Assembly: GCA_013396755.1 (NCBI GenBank)
Contig: VWZF01002259.1
Span: forward strand, 124,001-188,000
From: Sclerurus mexicanus
Lineage: Eukaryota; Chordata; Aves; Passeriformes; Furnariidae
Reading direction: 5' to 3'
Length of the DNA: 64,000 nt
Below are positions 37,079 to 49,900 of the stretch, piece by piece. Below the pieces are notes generated by a model that did not search any database, was not told the DNA's origin, and saw only the letters and a list, made by a program, of their open reading frames with translations. Position 1 is the stretch's first letter; the number at the start of each line of letters is the position of its first letter. A program made the position numbers and the translations under genes.

Positions 37079-39865
37079 CCAAGAAAGAAAAGATTATCTC
37101 TTCAGATAGAATATATCCTTCTTTTAATGATTTTTCTTTATAGTTCGACTGTTGTAATCCAATGTTTCATGACAAATCTCATTTAATTACACTAATATAT
37201 ATCTGCATATTACTTTGATAAGAAAACATTTGTGAGCTGTTTTCTTCAGCCAAAAACCCACTATTGCTTTAAGAAGCAGAAGATAAAAATCTTTAATGAC
37301 CTGCTGTACCACTGCTGACGTGTTGTGCAGCAGAGTGGCTGAAGGCATTCATGTGGTATAGCCCTCTGCTGGTATTTGAATAGCTCCTGGGAACCCACTT
37401 CAATGTCTTTTGCAAGTTTGCCAAGCAGACTTTATTGATCGGAATGTCAATTATGGTATCTCATATGCTTACATTAAGTACTCTGTCCATGAGAGTGTGG
37501 CAGAATGAAAACTATCAAGGCTGATATTAGCCTGTCAGCCTATGAATTTGTAGCTCCTTGAGAGCACGAAGAGAATAATTTCAAAAATAAAAATGCACCA
37601 AAGATTTTGCACACAGCAACTATATGTCATTTTCTGATGTCCAAGCTCTTTTCAATATTTTCCTTTCCAGAATAACAGAAGTTCTCAGGCCTCATTAATG
37701 AAATCTATAGCCCAGTCCAGTGTGCAAATAAAAAAGTTAGCTCACAGAACTCAGGAAGGGAATTAGGTCTTTATGAATTAAAAGCTCATTCAGGCAAAAA
37801 CTGACACTGAAAGTATTACCCATTTTGATGAACAGAGCAAAACTTTTGTTCTGGCATAAAATCTCAAATTCCAAACCAGGTTTCTCTAATGAGATGCTGT
37901 CAGTTTGTATTTATATTTCTAAATATTTCTAAGCTATTTAATGATAGAGTAGTTCTTAGGATGCTTCCCTCCTAGATGAATAAACGGAAAACAAGTCTAA
38001 CAATGAGTTTAGCAAATCCATTTCATGAATCTGATTAAACATTTTAATTAAGTTTGATTTATTCTTTCCTTTATCTCCAATTCAGTAAAAAAATCTTAAT
38101 CATGCCTACCAACCACACCAACTGTGAATGGTTCACATAAGAGGAGTCCTGTTGACACAGCAATTTTAAAGTTTTCAGTGAATTGCAAAAATAAATATTT
38201 TTGGTCAGATGAAATATTCTTTAAATCAGAAATTGACTATATTTTAAAAGATTTTTTATGAACTTTTACATTCAGATGTAATGACAGCTAACAGTCCACT
38301 TTCTTCTAACACATTATAGCTGGAATAAAGTTTCATACCGCTTTGCATAGAGCTGATATTGAAATAAAAACCTTTTATCTCAGAAGGTAACACCAATTCT
38401 TTCAAGTATTTTACAGCAAATGCATCTCCACCTCTTCTGTTTTATGTATTTGGTACAGTGTCCAAAGCAGAGAAAATGTCCACACCCCTGCCACAATGAA
38501 GATGCTATAAAGAAGAGAAGAGAGAATATTAACTTGTAGTTTCTGCTCTAGCAGAATGTATTTTAGCCATTGTACAGAAAGTTGGTGTCTGAATCAGGGA
38601 ATCTTTCTTTTCTGAGGGAGAAGAAAGGAAACATTCCCAAACTCATTCTAAGAAAAGCTTCATTAGAGTACAGTAGACTTAGAAAAATAACTATGGTGTT
38701 GATTGAATAGGATGTATAAGAAAATCTGCTTGGAGTGACTTGAAATATCTGCTGCATTAAACCATTCAAATAACAATTTATAGTGTCAATGTTAAAAAAA
38801 AAAAAAAGAAAAAGAAAAAAAAAGCCTCATAGCCCTTTTGTAGAAGAAATAACAGGGTGATATAAAAAGTGCAACATGTGCAACCACAAGATTGCCTTTG
38901 TCTCCTTGCTCTTTCTGTACTCTTGAGTTTAAAAAGCCCAGCAAATGCTCAGATTTCTCCTGTTTTGTAAGGACAATATAAGGACTTATAGGAATAAGAT
39001 ATATTTATGAGGGAGGGGAAAAAAGAACAAACCCCCAGCAGAAGCCCATATTAGACCTCTCATATTTTCATAAAAAAGAGGAACACAAAATCACAGGTCC
39101 AGGCTATATCCCTGAGCACACTCTGCTTTTCTGAGCTTTTATTTGCTTTATAGTGTTCAAACAAATTTTTTCAGCACATTGCCTCCAAGCAGAAATAGCA
39201 TAGTAAGACAAGCATCTTTAGGGGATTCAAGGAATTTTCACAGACAGGTTGCAATACTAAATTGCCCCATTTCCATACTTGTCATACTCTTCTCTGTATC
39301 CTTTTTGGGAGGCAACTTGTGCTGAATGGGGACATACATTAGAATATACATAATGGACATCTAGAAGAGGCATTCTAAGGGTGACTTGTGATTCTCGTAG
39401 ATATGTTCCAGATCCTGCTCAGTTTTATCACAGCACTTACAAAAGGTCAGTATCATTATTGGAAGTAAAGCTTCAGTTATGATTTCATGCACCATCTCCT
39501 CAAAACTGCCCCACATTCCTTCTTTTAAGGGATCTCTTAAGCCAACTTGGGTAAAAGTGACATAGTGGTTTCTTGGGTCACCTTGAACTAGCCACTTTAA
39601 CACTCGCTAAAACAGGAAAAGTAGCACCTCTGTATTTTAGAGGGTTAGTGTGGATGAATAAATCAAAGGCCTTCAGTGAATGTTTAATGGCCATGAGTCA
39701 CTAGAGGGGTCACTGCATTTTAGGAAAAGGGTGGATGCTTGTGATTTGTATATTTAAAATGAGTAAAAATCTTTTCAAGATATGGTCTTAAAAATGAAGG
39801 GGCTTTATTTACTTATTTATTTGGTACAGTAACTATCTTATTAGGGCAGTAGGAAGATTCATTAG
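37079..39865. other. Non-coding sequence, nothing recognised
   Basis: No gene, RNA or transposon is recognised apart from an A-rich tract at 38.8 kb. Confidence 0.65.
38793..38823. repeat. A-rich tract
   Basis: Thirteen A, then AAAAA and AAAAAAAAA blocks separated by single G. No retroposon body is seen beside it. Confidence 0.9.
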
Positions 39866-39928
39866 GAGGTTGGTACTAGATGATCTTTAAGGTCTCTTCC
39901 AATCCAAACCATTCTACTATTCTATTAT
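39866..39928 (+). mobile_element. CR1 LINE extreme 3' end
   Basis: About 63 bp match only the CR1 terminus: GGTTGGTACTAGATGATCTT, AAGGTCTCTTCCAATCC, AAACCATTCTACTATTCTAT. The terminal repeat is mutated from ATTCTATG to ATTCTACT/ATTCTATT. The element is extremely 5'-truncated. Confidence 0.85.
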
Positions 39929-41056
39929 TTGTTAATGTTTGTTAGACTGAGATAATATGGTGATAAGCACCAGAGAAGTGCCATTGAAACAATTAACAGT
40001 TTCTTACTCAGTTCAGACTTTGAATAATGGCATTAATTAGGGTAGAGAAAGTTTACTGAAATGAAATAGAACAGTTGGGTTTTTTTTACAGATTATAAAC
40101 CACGTAGCAGGCAGGGAGGCGGGGGGGTAGGTGCGGGAAAGCTGAAAATGTTCTGCTCTAGAAAAAAATTTTGCACTGTTGGAAAAGCCCTGGGAAGCCT
40201 ATGTCTGGTTTTCTTTGTTTTCTATTTATATATGTGTTGAGAAACGATTCATTATCCCAGTCTTTACTGTTATCATAAATCTCCATCCAAAACCACCTAA
40301 TTATGTGACATTTTTGACAATTTTCCTCCATGTGCATGTGTTCCTTGTTATCCTATCTGAATTTCTTCAATATTTGTGTAGAAGTCAAGTGAATAGAGAA
40401 TAAAAGGGCAAATTTGCAAATCAGCATGAATCTGGATCTGCCACAACGAAGTGAAACATCTTTCTGGTCACCTCCAGATTCACCAGGTCATGGGTCAATT
40501 TGCATAATTCTTGTCCAGTAAACATGTATTTCAGAGGAATATTTTCACAATTACAAGCACACAAATAAGGACACAGATACAGAATAATGTATGCTTACCT
40601 ATCTGCATGAAAATGTGGATTTACACACATCCATTATATATAATGACCTTTATGGGTATGAAAGGGCATTCACTCCTGTATCAAACACAAACTGAATTTT
40701 TTGTTATATTTTTAAAATACTTTACTGATGAATATTTTTTTGAAAATCAAATATAAAAATCAATTACATCCACTAAAAAGAAATTATCTCCGCTTTTAAC
40801 AAAAATATTAGCTTATTATAACTAGGCATTTTTAAAAGAAATATTTTATACATGAGATTAATCCAGATTTTCTCATTTTCCCCAGCAGTGCATGCCACTG
40901 TTGATCTACAAGCATGTTGTTCAAGTCTATTGTTGCATGCATAAAAGGGTTACCTTTGTGCAGACAAAGAGATAAGATGCTCTTGTTTAAATTTGAAGCA
41001 ATCTTTTGGGCACAAAACAATCACCAGTTAGTGACATATAATTTCGGTAAATGACC
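39929..41056. other. Non-coding sequence, nothing recognised
   Basis: No gene or transposon is recognised. A G-rich patch, GGCGGGGGGGTAGGTGCGGG, lies at about 40117-40137. Confidence 0.6.
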
Positions 41057-41116
41057 TGTACTGGTTTTGACTCGGATAGAGTTAATTTTCTTCTTAGTAG
41101 CTGATACAGTGCTGGG
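41057..41116 (+). mobile_element. LTR 5' fragment, avian ERVL-like
   Basis: About 60 bp give the start of the same LTR superfamily in plus orientation: TGTACTGGTTTTGACTCGGA, TAGAGTTAATTTTCTTCTTA, GTAGCTGATACAGTGCTGGG. The match stops abruptly near 41116 and no TATA, poly(A) or 3' LTR part follows, so it is a truncated relic. It is the only plus-strand LTR piece in the window. Confidence 0.8.
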
Positions 41117-44100
41117 TCCCTAAAACATTTATTGTTTCTATTTCGTAATTATATGTCTCTGAGTCTGTAATCAAACCATGCACTATGCTGGACAAGCTTG
41201 TATGAAAAGAGATTATAGGAAAGTGTAAACGACAGTCATTTGTGTTTTACAAAGTGACTAGTGGAAACTTGTCCCTGAAGACCTGCTCCTTAAGACCTGT
41301 CTCTTATTCCCAAATTTATTAGTTATTCTACAACAAAACAGAACTCCTTCCTGCCAGCCTTGCCTCACCTACTTTAAGACCTCTGGGAGGATTCTACTCT
41401 GCAAAGTACATGGAATATATGTGATTTGGAGAACAGCTCTTTTCACTGTCTGTAGCTGATCTGCCAAAATACCTAATCTGTCCTGAAAATCTGTCATATT
41501 CTCTGACCTAAAACGTTGTCATTCATTAATAACCTTCAGAGCAACCCGATCTCCTCTGCAATGTATGCACTAATGATGGATGAAGCACCTAAAGAAGCAG
41601 TTAGAGCAGCAGAGAAGGAAACAGTCTGGCATTGCCCTTACAGTATTTGATTGATTTAGAGCATGTGCCGGAGATGAGTACAGGGTCTGCTGAGGTTTGA
41701 GTAGAGTCGCCAAGGTAGTTGGTACTGTGAGAAAAGGTCAGAGGAGTAAGACGTAGTTGGATTGTTCACAGATGGCTGATGCTGTCAGTTTTATTTGAAA
41801 TAATCCATACTTGAGTTTCAAGGGATGAATCCGTCAGATTCTCCCACCAACAGGATAAATTGCTAGTGTTTTGTTTTACTAATGCTTGTGGTTCTCTTAG
41901 AAGCACTCCACATGTGCATACATAGTACACAGGAGTAAACAGAGACTAAAACTACATTTTTTCATAAGCTGATTAAGAACAGAATTGCAGGACTTGAAAA
42001 GACATCACTCATGGCATGGTGCCTCTGCTTTTTTTCATGTTTTCATTTAAAGTTCTGACAGAGAGCAGGTTCTGTGTTGCTGTGTTTTTTCTGACATATT
42101 TGGTAGGAACAGACTCATGCTTTTATTCACCTGTAGGTTGCTATGTCATTATTTCTACAAAATGTGTCTGAATTTAGCATTCAAACACAAAATAACTTTG
42201 TCATAATTACTCCATTTATACTTACCATTGATTACCATAAACATTATGAATAGTTGCACAAAATAGAATCAAATGCTCTCCCGCTCTTTTAAAAGAAAAC
42301 CAAAATTCTGTTTTCCTGAAGTTTTTAATACTACCAACTACTGAATACAAAATGAATGCACAAACCTGAAATATTTTAATTTGGAGCAAAGTATTTCTGT
42401 TTTGAACAATTGGCTTCTTCATGGAGCTAAAACTCTACTATCACAAATCCTTAGTCTTTCTTCAGGCTGCCATAAAATAAATGTGTGAAAACTTCATCAT
42501 TTGGAGAGGGAGGATTTCCAGCCAAGACTGCATGGAAAACAGGTGCTTAGTATTTTGCAATATCTTGACTTCTGACACATAGCATTCAAAGAATCACATC
42601 CTATATTCTCTAAGAATGAACACCCCAGTAATTAGAAACCTGTATCACAGCATAAATTCTTCTCTGTCCTTCAAGTATATTGCAGAGTCAAGGCTTTCTT
42701 TCTCCGATGAAACCAACACTGGCTTTAGCAGACAAGTTCGTGATTCTTTGAGCTGACAAGAGTCTTCCAGTTTCTGTCCTATAGTTGGTAATGAGGTCAT
42801 AACCAATTTTATGGATGAAATGACTATATTTGGCTGTGTTTTGTTATCTTCATCAAGTAATGGGTTTCTTGAGATAACATCTCTCTGAAAGGTGCTTAGA
42901 GAATATAATAAATGAGCGTTTTACTGCATAAACTTTTACAAATTACTTGAGAAGCAATCAAGGTGGTTCAGTGAAGAGTATTGGTGGTTTCCCAACAATA
43001 AAGAAATGCTGGCAATGAAACCTGAGATATCCCCATCTTTCTTTACAGGTGTCATTCAAAGTTGATGTTTCAATAGAGAGAACATCAATTTGGACATCCC
43101 TTATCTCTGTGTACACAGTATTCCAAAGGTCTGTAATGATCTCTATGCAAACAATTTTCTGCCTGCAGAGCAGAATGGAGCAGCCTGAGGTATTTTAGGT
43201 GCAATATTGTTTAATAATTCACCTTAGGACTGAAAAACAAAACTTGCTCTAAGAAAATTATTATCAGAAGCTTGCTCTCAGATATGAGTTTGGAGCCCTG
43301 AGAGATTCTTCTCTGAATGGTGACAATTCCTATGACATCTGTCCCACATGGATGGCAACAGATGGGTCTGAATCAGAGGCATGTAGTTATCTTGCTGATA
43401 TTTAAGATACTTAACATAAAGAAATGTTCTTGGAAACACAAAGCAAAACAGTTAAATTGTAAACCAAAAGGCTGGAACCTAAATTACATATTAAAAAGAA
43501 CTTCAGCAAGCACAAAGTTAAAGCATTCATTTCCAGTAACGCTGAAATTTGTTTGTGATTGGCAAGATCAGTCTCCCACTTCCCAAATGAAGCCCCAACA
43601 GACCTTTCCTGGAAACTGATACGTGCCTTAAAAGAAACAATAAATTGCAAAAACAACATTCTGCTTTCTACAAATCAATCTGTTCTACTGAAATACGTAG
43701 TTGCAGTAAAAACTCAGTTTATCTGCGTGCAGGGCCCAAGTTTTCCTCTGTTTGTAAGCTTCAGTGTTGTTTTCAGTCTCATTTACAGACATGCATCTGG
43801 TTGCTTTACTCTTGCTTCTTTTATATGTTCTATGCTCTAAGTGCTCGAAGATATGAGCATTTCACATTTGTTTTTTTGATGGTCTTCAGTATTTCAACCT
43901 TATGGTTGCCATCATCTTTAAGAATGTGCAAGCATCAGTACACGAGCTAAAAAGCATTTTAGTACAATGAAAGATAAATTCAGTAAATAGATAACAAGAA
44001 CTTTACAGTATATGATTTGAATTCACAAATAAAATTCAATAAAAAACATTAATCTATGGTACTCTGAAGCTGTTCAATGAATTTCAGGGTTGCCCACACT

Positions 44101-44867
44101 GAATAAAAATACTCATGGTAGTGCAGCTATAAAAAGCATTATTGAATAAGGGGATGTCAGTTCAAGAAAAGGTTTCAGGGAAACAGAGGCTTTGCTTCAA
44201 TGAAACAAATCCTTAAACTTGTCATTAAAGCCTCCAGTTCGAAAAAAGTCCTTTATTCAAGAGGACATTGCATGGTTATTTGAAATTTAGAATCTCTTTT
44301 TAATAGAAGTCAAAAGTATATGATTTAGAAGGAAAAAACCCTCTCCTTCTCTCTTCTATCCTGTCTTGGTTTTTTTGTTTGTTTGTTTTTGTTTGGAGAA
44401 GTACTTTTAGCAAAGGAGCTTATTCACAAAATGTGAAAAATAATGTATTGAAACACTTTAACTTTTAAACACTTCAACTTTTAAACACTTTAGAGGAGGC
44501 TGTAATCAGAGGTATAGAGGATGCATATTTCAATATGAAATTTCTATGCATGTAGATTCCTATGTACTGCTCAGAAGTGGAAAGAGAAATGTTACTTCAT
44601 CTCTCTGTTGCAATTCCTTCTATTCCCTGTCACAGGGATCTTGAGTCTTAGCAGTTGAAGCTTCCAATAGGTCCTTTGGATCAAGATCCTTTGGAAGGTC
44701 CCCCATCTGCTGCAGAGTTGTGAATAATCTGAAAATCATGACAGAAATATTTCCTACAACCGACTCAGCAAATGAAGAAATTCAAACAAGTTCATGTTAC
44801 ATTTTCTTATGCAAAAAGAGAGAACAAACTACTTAGACAAGTTTTTTTGGTTTTAAACAGTGAAGCT
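41117..44867. other. Non-coding sequence with one exon-like candidate
   Basis: No recognised gene or transposon. An exon-like interval at 43049-43189 is listed in the findings. A GTTT-rich run sits near 44371-44395. Confidence 0.6.
44451..44492. repeat. 16-bp tandem repeat, about 2.6 copies
   Basis: The unit AAACACTTTAACTTTT at 44451-44466 recurs at 44467-44482 with one T-to-C change, and its first ten bases recur from 44483. Confidence 0.95.
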
Positions 44868-44999
44868 GAGGAATTGATCCCTGAAAGTGTTCAAGGCCAG
44901 ATGGGGTCCTGAGCAACCTGGTCTAGTGGAAGGTGTCCCTGTACACAGCAGGGGGTTTGGAACTAGATGGTCTTTACGGTCCCTTCCAATTTCTATGAT
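44868..44999 (+). mobile_element. CR1 LINE 3' end fragment
   Basis: The CR1 3' UTR is recognisable from CCCTGAAAGTGTTCAAGGCC through GAGCAACCTGGTCTAGTGGA, AGGTGTCCCTGTACACAGCA and GGAACTAGATGGTCTTTACG to CCTTCCAATTTCTATGAT. Only about 130 bp remain. Part of the spacer just before the terminal ATTCTATG unit is missing. Confidence 0.9.
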
Positions 45000-45861
45000 A
45001 AACCCTCTTTCTTCTAAGGGAGTAATTTCCAAGAAATGGGTTGTTCATCCAGCAGCCCTTTGGATGCATCACCTGCTGGAATTTTAAGTCATCTCCAGTC
45101 ATGATTTCGCCCCTTTTTTCTGTGGAATATTTGAGTCCAAGCCATAATCTCCCAGTTTTCCTATGTTTCCTAATGTATTTTTTTACACAAACCTTTATCA
45201 TCCTGTTTCCTTTGACTGTGACCATTAAGCATAGCAGTTCAGGTTGACTCATAACAACAACCAAGCATCTTTCATGTTTTACAGTACCACTGGATTTTTT
45301 TTGCACTATCTATCACTTAATCAGAAATATCTTTATATTGCCATGTAAATTAAAACAAGGAATATTTAATAGCAGTGGAACAAGAGTGCTATTATTGGGT
45401 GACCTTGTGTAATGAGTTCTTGCACAAAATTAACAATTGCATTTTGCAATCTGTTAGTGAATCAGATTTAATCCCTCTATCATGGGATTTAGCCATTCAG
45501 CTTGCATAAAATTTAACTTTTAATCATGATGCCATGTGCTACTATGCTAATTTTTCATATAAAATTAATTATATGGTAGCTATCAGTATTGTCTTTTTTA
45601 TTTTATTTTAAAGTTTGATAAACTCACCATCCAGAATCTAAGTACTTCTAATCTGCAGCTATTTTTGAATATTGGTATCATAAATGAAACTGCTGGATAC
45701 AACTGAACCTTGTGTATAACTGAAAACGTCTTCATAGTTGTTCTAGGTGATCTAATCCAACCTTAATTTATTGAGCTAATTAATCATGAATGAAGGCCTT
45801 TAGATAATATGCCACTATTTGTAGACATTAATTGTATATGAATCTCTGTTTCGGGCTTCTT

Positions 45862-45903
45862 TCAAAAAAAAAAAGAAAAAAATACAAACAAACAAACAAA
45901 AAC
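45862..45903. repeat. A-rich tract with (CAAA)n
   Basis: A runs broken by single G and T lead into four CAAA-type units. Confidence 0.9.
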
Positions 45904-46083
45904 ACCAAACCACTCCATACAATGCTTTTTAAAACTGTAAATGGCAAACAAACATATCCTGTTTCCTTCCCTCTAAGGTTTCATTTGCAATTTCAGATAA
46001 ATCCCTCTCTTTCCAAGCAACATGGTAATTGGAATAAGGTTATCCAGTACTCAGTACTGTCCTCCAAGATTATTTTGGTTCTC

Positions 46084-46150
46084 TTTTTTTTTTGGTTTCT
46101 CTTTCTCTTCTTTCTCTTTTCCTTTGTAATTCTTATCTTTCTTTGTAAGC
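46084..46150. repeat. Pyrimidine-rich (CTTT)n-like tract
   Basis: Nearly uninterrupted T and C with imperfect TCTTT units. Minus-strand translation gives a Lys/Arg-rich peptide that reflects only this composition. Confidence 0.85.
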
Positions 46151-46460
46151 TGGAAGTGGTGACCTGTTCTTCTCCACTCACATAGTCTCAGTGATACAAT
46201 ATAACTTTTTTCGTGTTCTGCCCGTGGTTTGACATACCAGCCACTACAAGCCTAAAAATCTGTTTACCAGTACTTAACCACTGTCCTTACATCAGTGCCT
46301 CCAAAACTGCCTGCTAGTTATTTCTTCTCTTTTGAGTACTATGGCATTCACAGTGGGTCAGAGGAAGGACACTTTTTTAATACCAACAGAAGAACCAGCT
46401 ATGTGATTTCCATGTTGAGTTTGCAATGAGTGGATTTTGAAGATGCTCACATAATGATTT

Positions 46461-46937
46461 CATATAGAAACATATAATCATGGGGGGGAAGGGGACCTTA
46501 AAAGTCATCTAATTCCAACCCCATTGCTGTGGGCAGGAACACGTTTCAGTAGGCTAGGTTGCTCAAAGAATCCTGGAGTGCCAACCTGGCCTTTCAGGGA
46601 TGGGGTCTCCACAGCTTCTTTGGGCAGCCTGTTCCAGTGCCTCACTACTCTCACAGTCAAGAATTTATTCTTAATATGTAATCTAAATCTACCCTTTTTC
46701 AGTCTGAAGCCATTCCCCCTTGTCCTGTCACTTCATGCCCTTGTCAAAAGTCCCCCTCCAACTCTTCAACTCTCTTGGTTTCCCTTAGGTACTAGAACAG
46801 GCTCTAAGGTTTTCCTGGAGCCTTCTCTTCTCCAGGCTGAACCCCAGCTGTCTCAGCCTATCTTCACAGCAGAGGTGCTCCAGCCCTCTGAGCATCTTCA
46901 TGGCTTTCTCTGGACTCACTCCAACAGGTCCACATAA
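46461..46937 (-). mobile_element. CR1 LINE, ORF2 C-terminus plus 3' UTR
   Basis: About 480 bp of CR1 in minus orientation. On the plus strand the 3' terminus reads CATATAGAAACATATAATCA, followed by GGGACCTTAAAAGTCATCTA, TTCCAACCCCATTGCTGTGG, GGCAGCCTGTTCCAGTGCCT and TTCTCTTCTCCAGGCTGAAC. It is truncated at the 5' side near CCAACAGGTCCACAT. The 137-codon plus-strand frame at 46524-46937 is antisense CR1 and not a gene. Confidence 0.93.
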
Positions 46938-49900
46938 GTGGACTTTGAGTTTTCAGTTTATAAAATCTTTTACACGTAAAGAAACTCTTTGCAGATGCAA
47001 CAAAACCATTTGTGTAAAAAGTAACAGATGTCACAGAGAGGTGCAACACAATCCTGAGGAACAAAAGGACCATATGGATAGCTGTGTACATCTGCCTGGA
47101 ATACAAGTCCAGAGCCTATATTTTCAGGGCTTGAAAGATTGTACCATTTCACCCATTTTTGTGTTGTACCTCTGGAAGGGTCATTCCTTCTTATCAGAAA
47201 AGACTCCATAGCCACATGTCCTGGAGAAGTCATAATAATTGATGAATCTGCAGGACCCTCCATCCTGAATCTTCCATGAATCCAGTAAGAGAATTTGTAG
47301 AAACATTAACACCAGATTCATTTTAGAGGAGTGGTGGAGCAGATTTCTGACCTGGAGTCAAGGTAAATTCACTTCACAACATTATTGGATTAATGCCTTT
47401 CTTAAAGTTTAATTAAATTGGTTTTCCCTTTAATAACTATTATAACTAGGAATTGGCAGATGAGAATGAAACTTCATCTCATTACAGTTTAAAAAGTTAA
47501 ATCTCTTCTTATGTCTCTACTGCTAAGAAATATGCATTATTTTATATCAGTCATGCAATTGGATTTTATGTGAGCAACTTCAAAACATGTCCTATTGTCC
47601 ATGTCTCATCCACAGAGACTACCCACCATTCAAGAGTTACATCCACCATTATTGCTTTAGATGAAATAGAAAGGAAAGAAGTTTGATCTGTAATGCCGGC
47701 AATTCCAAAATAGGCATTTCATATTAACTTAAGTGGGTGAAAAAACCCGCAAAAATATACCAAGTGTAACAAACTTTGTAACCTCCTTCACCATCCGATC
47801 TTTAGATATAGGCTACAAGGCTTGTCCTCTTTCTCCTTTTTCAGAAAAATGCTTTTAAAGTTTCCTCAGTTTTAGAGTGTGAGGAGGCCTAGTGAGTTTG
47901 ACAGGACAATTTAAAAAGAAATAGATCATAACATTGCACAAATTTCATATTTAACTACACTAGTGCACTGCCAGTGCAGAAATTGTTTTGAAAAACGCAC
48001 TTCTAAGTTGGAATATGAGTTGGATAAAATGAACGGAGAGAGGTGTAATTGTCTAACAGGCAAAACAGCAATGGTAGATGTTAAGAATAGAAAACACCAG
48101 ATTGGTATATCCTTCTAATTGTGAACTTTGGGGTTCTGAACACAGCACCCTGGAGGATGACTGTAAATGCCCAGCTCTGTGAGACGCTATCAGGCCCTTG
48201 CAAAATATGACTTTGGAAGAGCCCAGAAAGCCTTGTTCCTGTTGTGCCCAGGTGAAGAGGAAAGCAAGGACATAATAATGAGACTTTTCTACTTCATGGA
48301 CAAACTGAAGAATTATGGTATCAATTTGAAAGTGAATTACACTAGAAAAAACTATATTGTACCAGATTTTTGACTGCAAAAAGGGAAAAGGTTCTCTTGG
48401 ATGCCTCTAGCTAATGGAGGAGTAAAGATTTCAATGAAGCATTTTTGAACCATCTCACTCAAAAGGTCTTTCAACGGGAACAGAGGCTGGATTGCCCATA
48501 GTTCCTCAGTGTTGTGAAAGTTGTGTTAATGATTTGTGAAAAGCTCCTTAGCCTAAACTCTGCCACATCATATTTACCTTCCAAGTCTCAGACACGTTTG
48601 TCTCTTTCACATGAGTATTTTGTCCTCTCTATGTCCATATTAGCAACCTAACCATGTGCAAAGCCTTCTCTTACTTTCAGCATCCCCTGTTGATGCTTAG
48701 AAAGCAAGTAAAATAAAATAAAATAAAATAAAAATATAATGGAGTGAAATAAAATAAAGTAAAATAAATAAAAATATAACAGAGTGAAATAAAATAAAAT
48801 AATAAAACAAAACAAAGGTGTCTGAATTCAAAACGTAGACTGGAAATTCACTGTTTCATGCTACCTCCTGATCCATACAAGTTTGTTTGGATCCTAATAT
48901 ATTTAGTTGTAATAAAGATGAGTTCTTACGCTGAGTTTACAAGCCAAGAGAGAGATTGCAGCTATCATGTTTCATGGCTATTCCCTTATTTTAGTGTGTA
49001 TGAGATGTAGCCTTGATAACAAAGCCTAATGACAGTTTCCTTATTTAATGGTACAACATGCACCTTCTTATATTTAAAGATGTGGTATTTTGTTTTTGTT
49101 AATTTTCTCACTGATGTCCATATATACCTTTTTATTTTTTTCTTTTTAAATTTTTTTTTTACTTAATTTAAGGTGTCTGCTACTCTGTCAGAGAACAGAA
49201 GTTTTCCCTCCATATTCCAAAATGCCTCATTGACAAGAGAGGTGTTATGTTAAACAAATGGTCCCAGGTCCCTTGTTTTCCATTCCATAAAAGGCAGAAG
49301 GGAGATTTATTTTATTCTACAGAAGACTGATTAACTATGGTTTGGTCTGGAGATACTCATTGTCTGAAGGTTACATTGAAACCTGGGAGAAGCATTTGGT
49401 ATTCAGGCTTTCTGTAAGATGAGTTGTCATTATTTTTGAAAACTTGTTGAAAAACAGTTCAGAAATTTAAAATTAAAAAAGCTTTCAGTACTCCATGTAC
49501 ATTCAGCATTTCATTACTATTTAATGCTTTATATTTTTTTAATGTGGTTTTCCAAATGAGACTTTCCCCAAAATTGTACAAAATATTTTTAAAATATCTG
49601 ACAGATTTTTCTGATTACTTTGGTACACTTCAAACTGCCTGCAATGAACGAGCAAGGACATCAGGCTTTGCAGAAAGTAAATATATCTTTTAATTGGATT
49701 TCCATCACTGAACTTTAACATTATTGAAAGAAGGAGAACAAATAAATGAACCACAAGTCCACAAGTCAGACTTCAGCAAGCTGTCTTTTGAGGTTGTAAA
49801 TCAGTGTTCTCACCAAGATTCTCAATGAACTACATCTACATTTGCAGTGACTGAACAGTCCCCACTGCAGGGATACTTGCTCCACTAGAACAGCTCATGT

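Larger units (their letters stand above)
45000..46460. other. Non-coding sequence with low-complexity tracts
   Basis: No gene or clear transposon. A-rich and CAAA-rich sequence lies at 45862-45903 and a pyrimidine tract at 46084-46150. The interval 45400-45640 has AT-rich, homeobox-site-like sequence of the sort seen in conserved non-coding elements. Confidence 0.6.

Noticed and set aside
45735..45780. CR1 3' end (TCTAGGTGATCTAATCCAACC)
   Set aside because: Only about 30 bases resemble the CR1 terminus and the sequence on either side does not follow it; too weak to annotate.
46084..46185. Lys/Arg-rich small protein on the minus strand
   Set aside because: Pure product of translating a pyrimidine-rich simple tract.
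46524..46937. 137-codon plus-strand open frame
   Set aside because: Antisense translation of the minus-strand CR1 copy.
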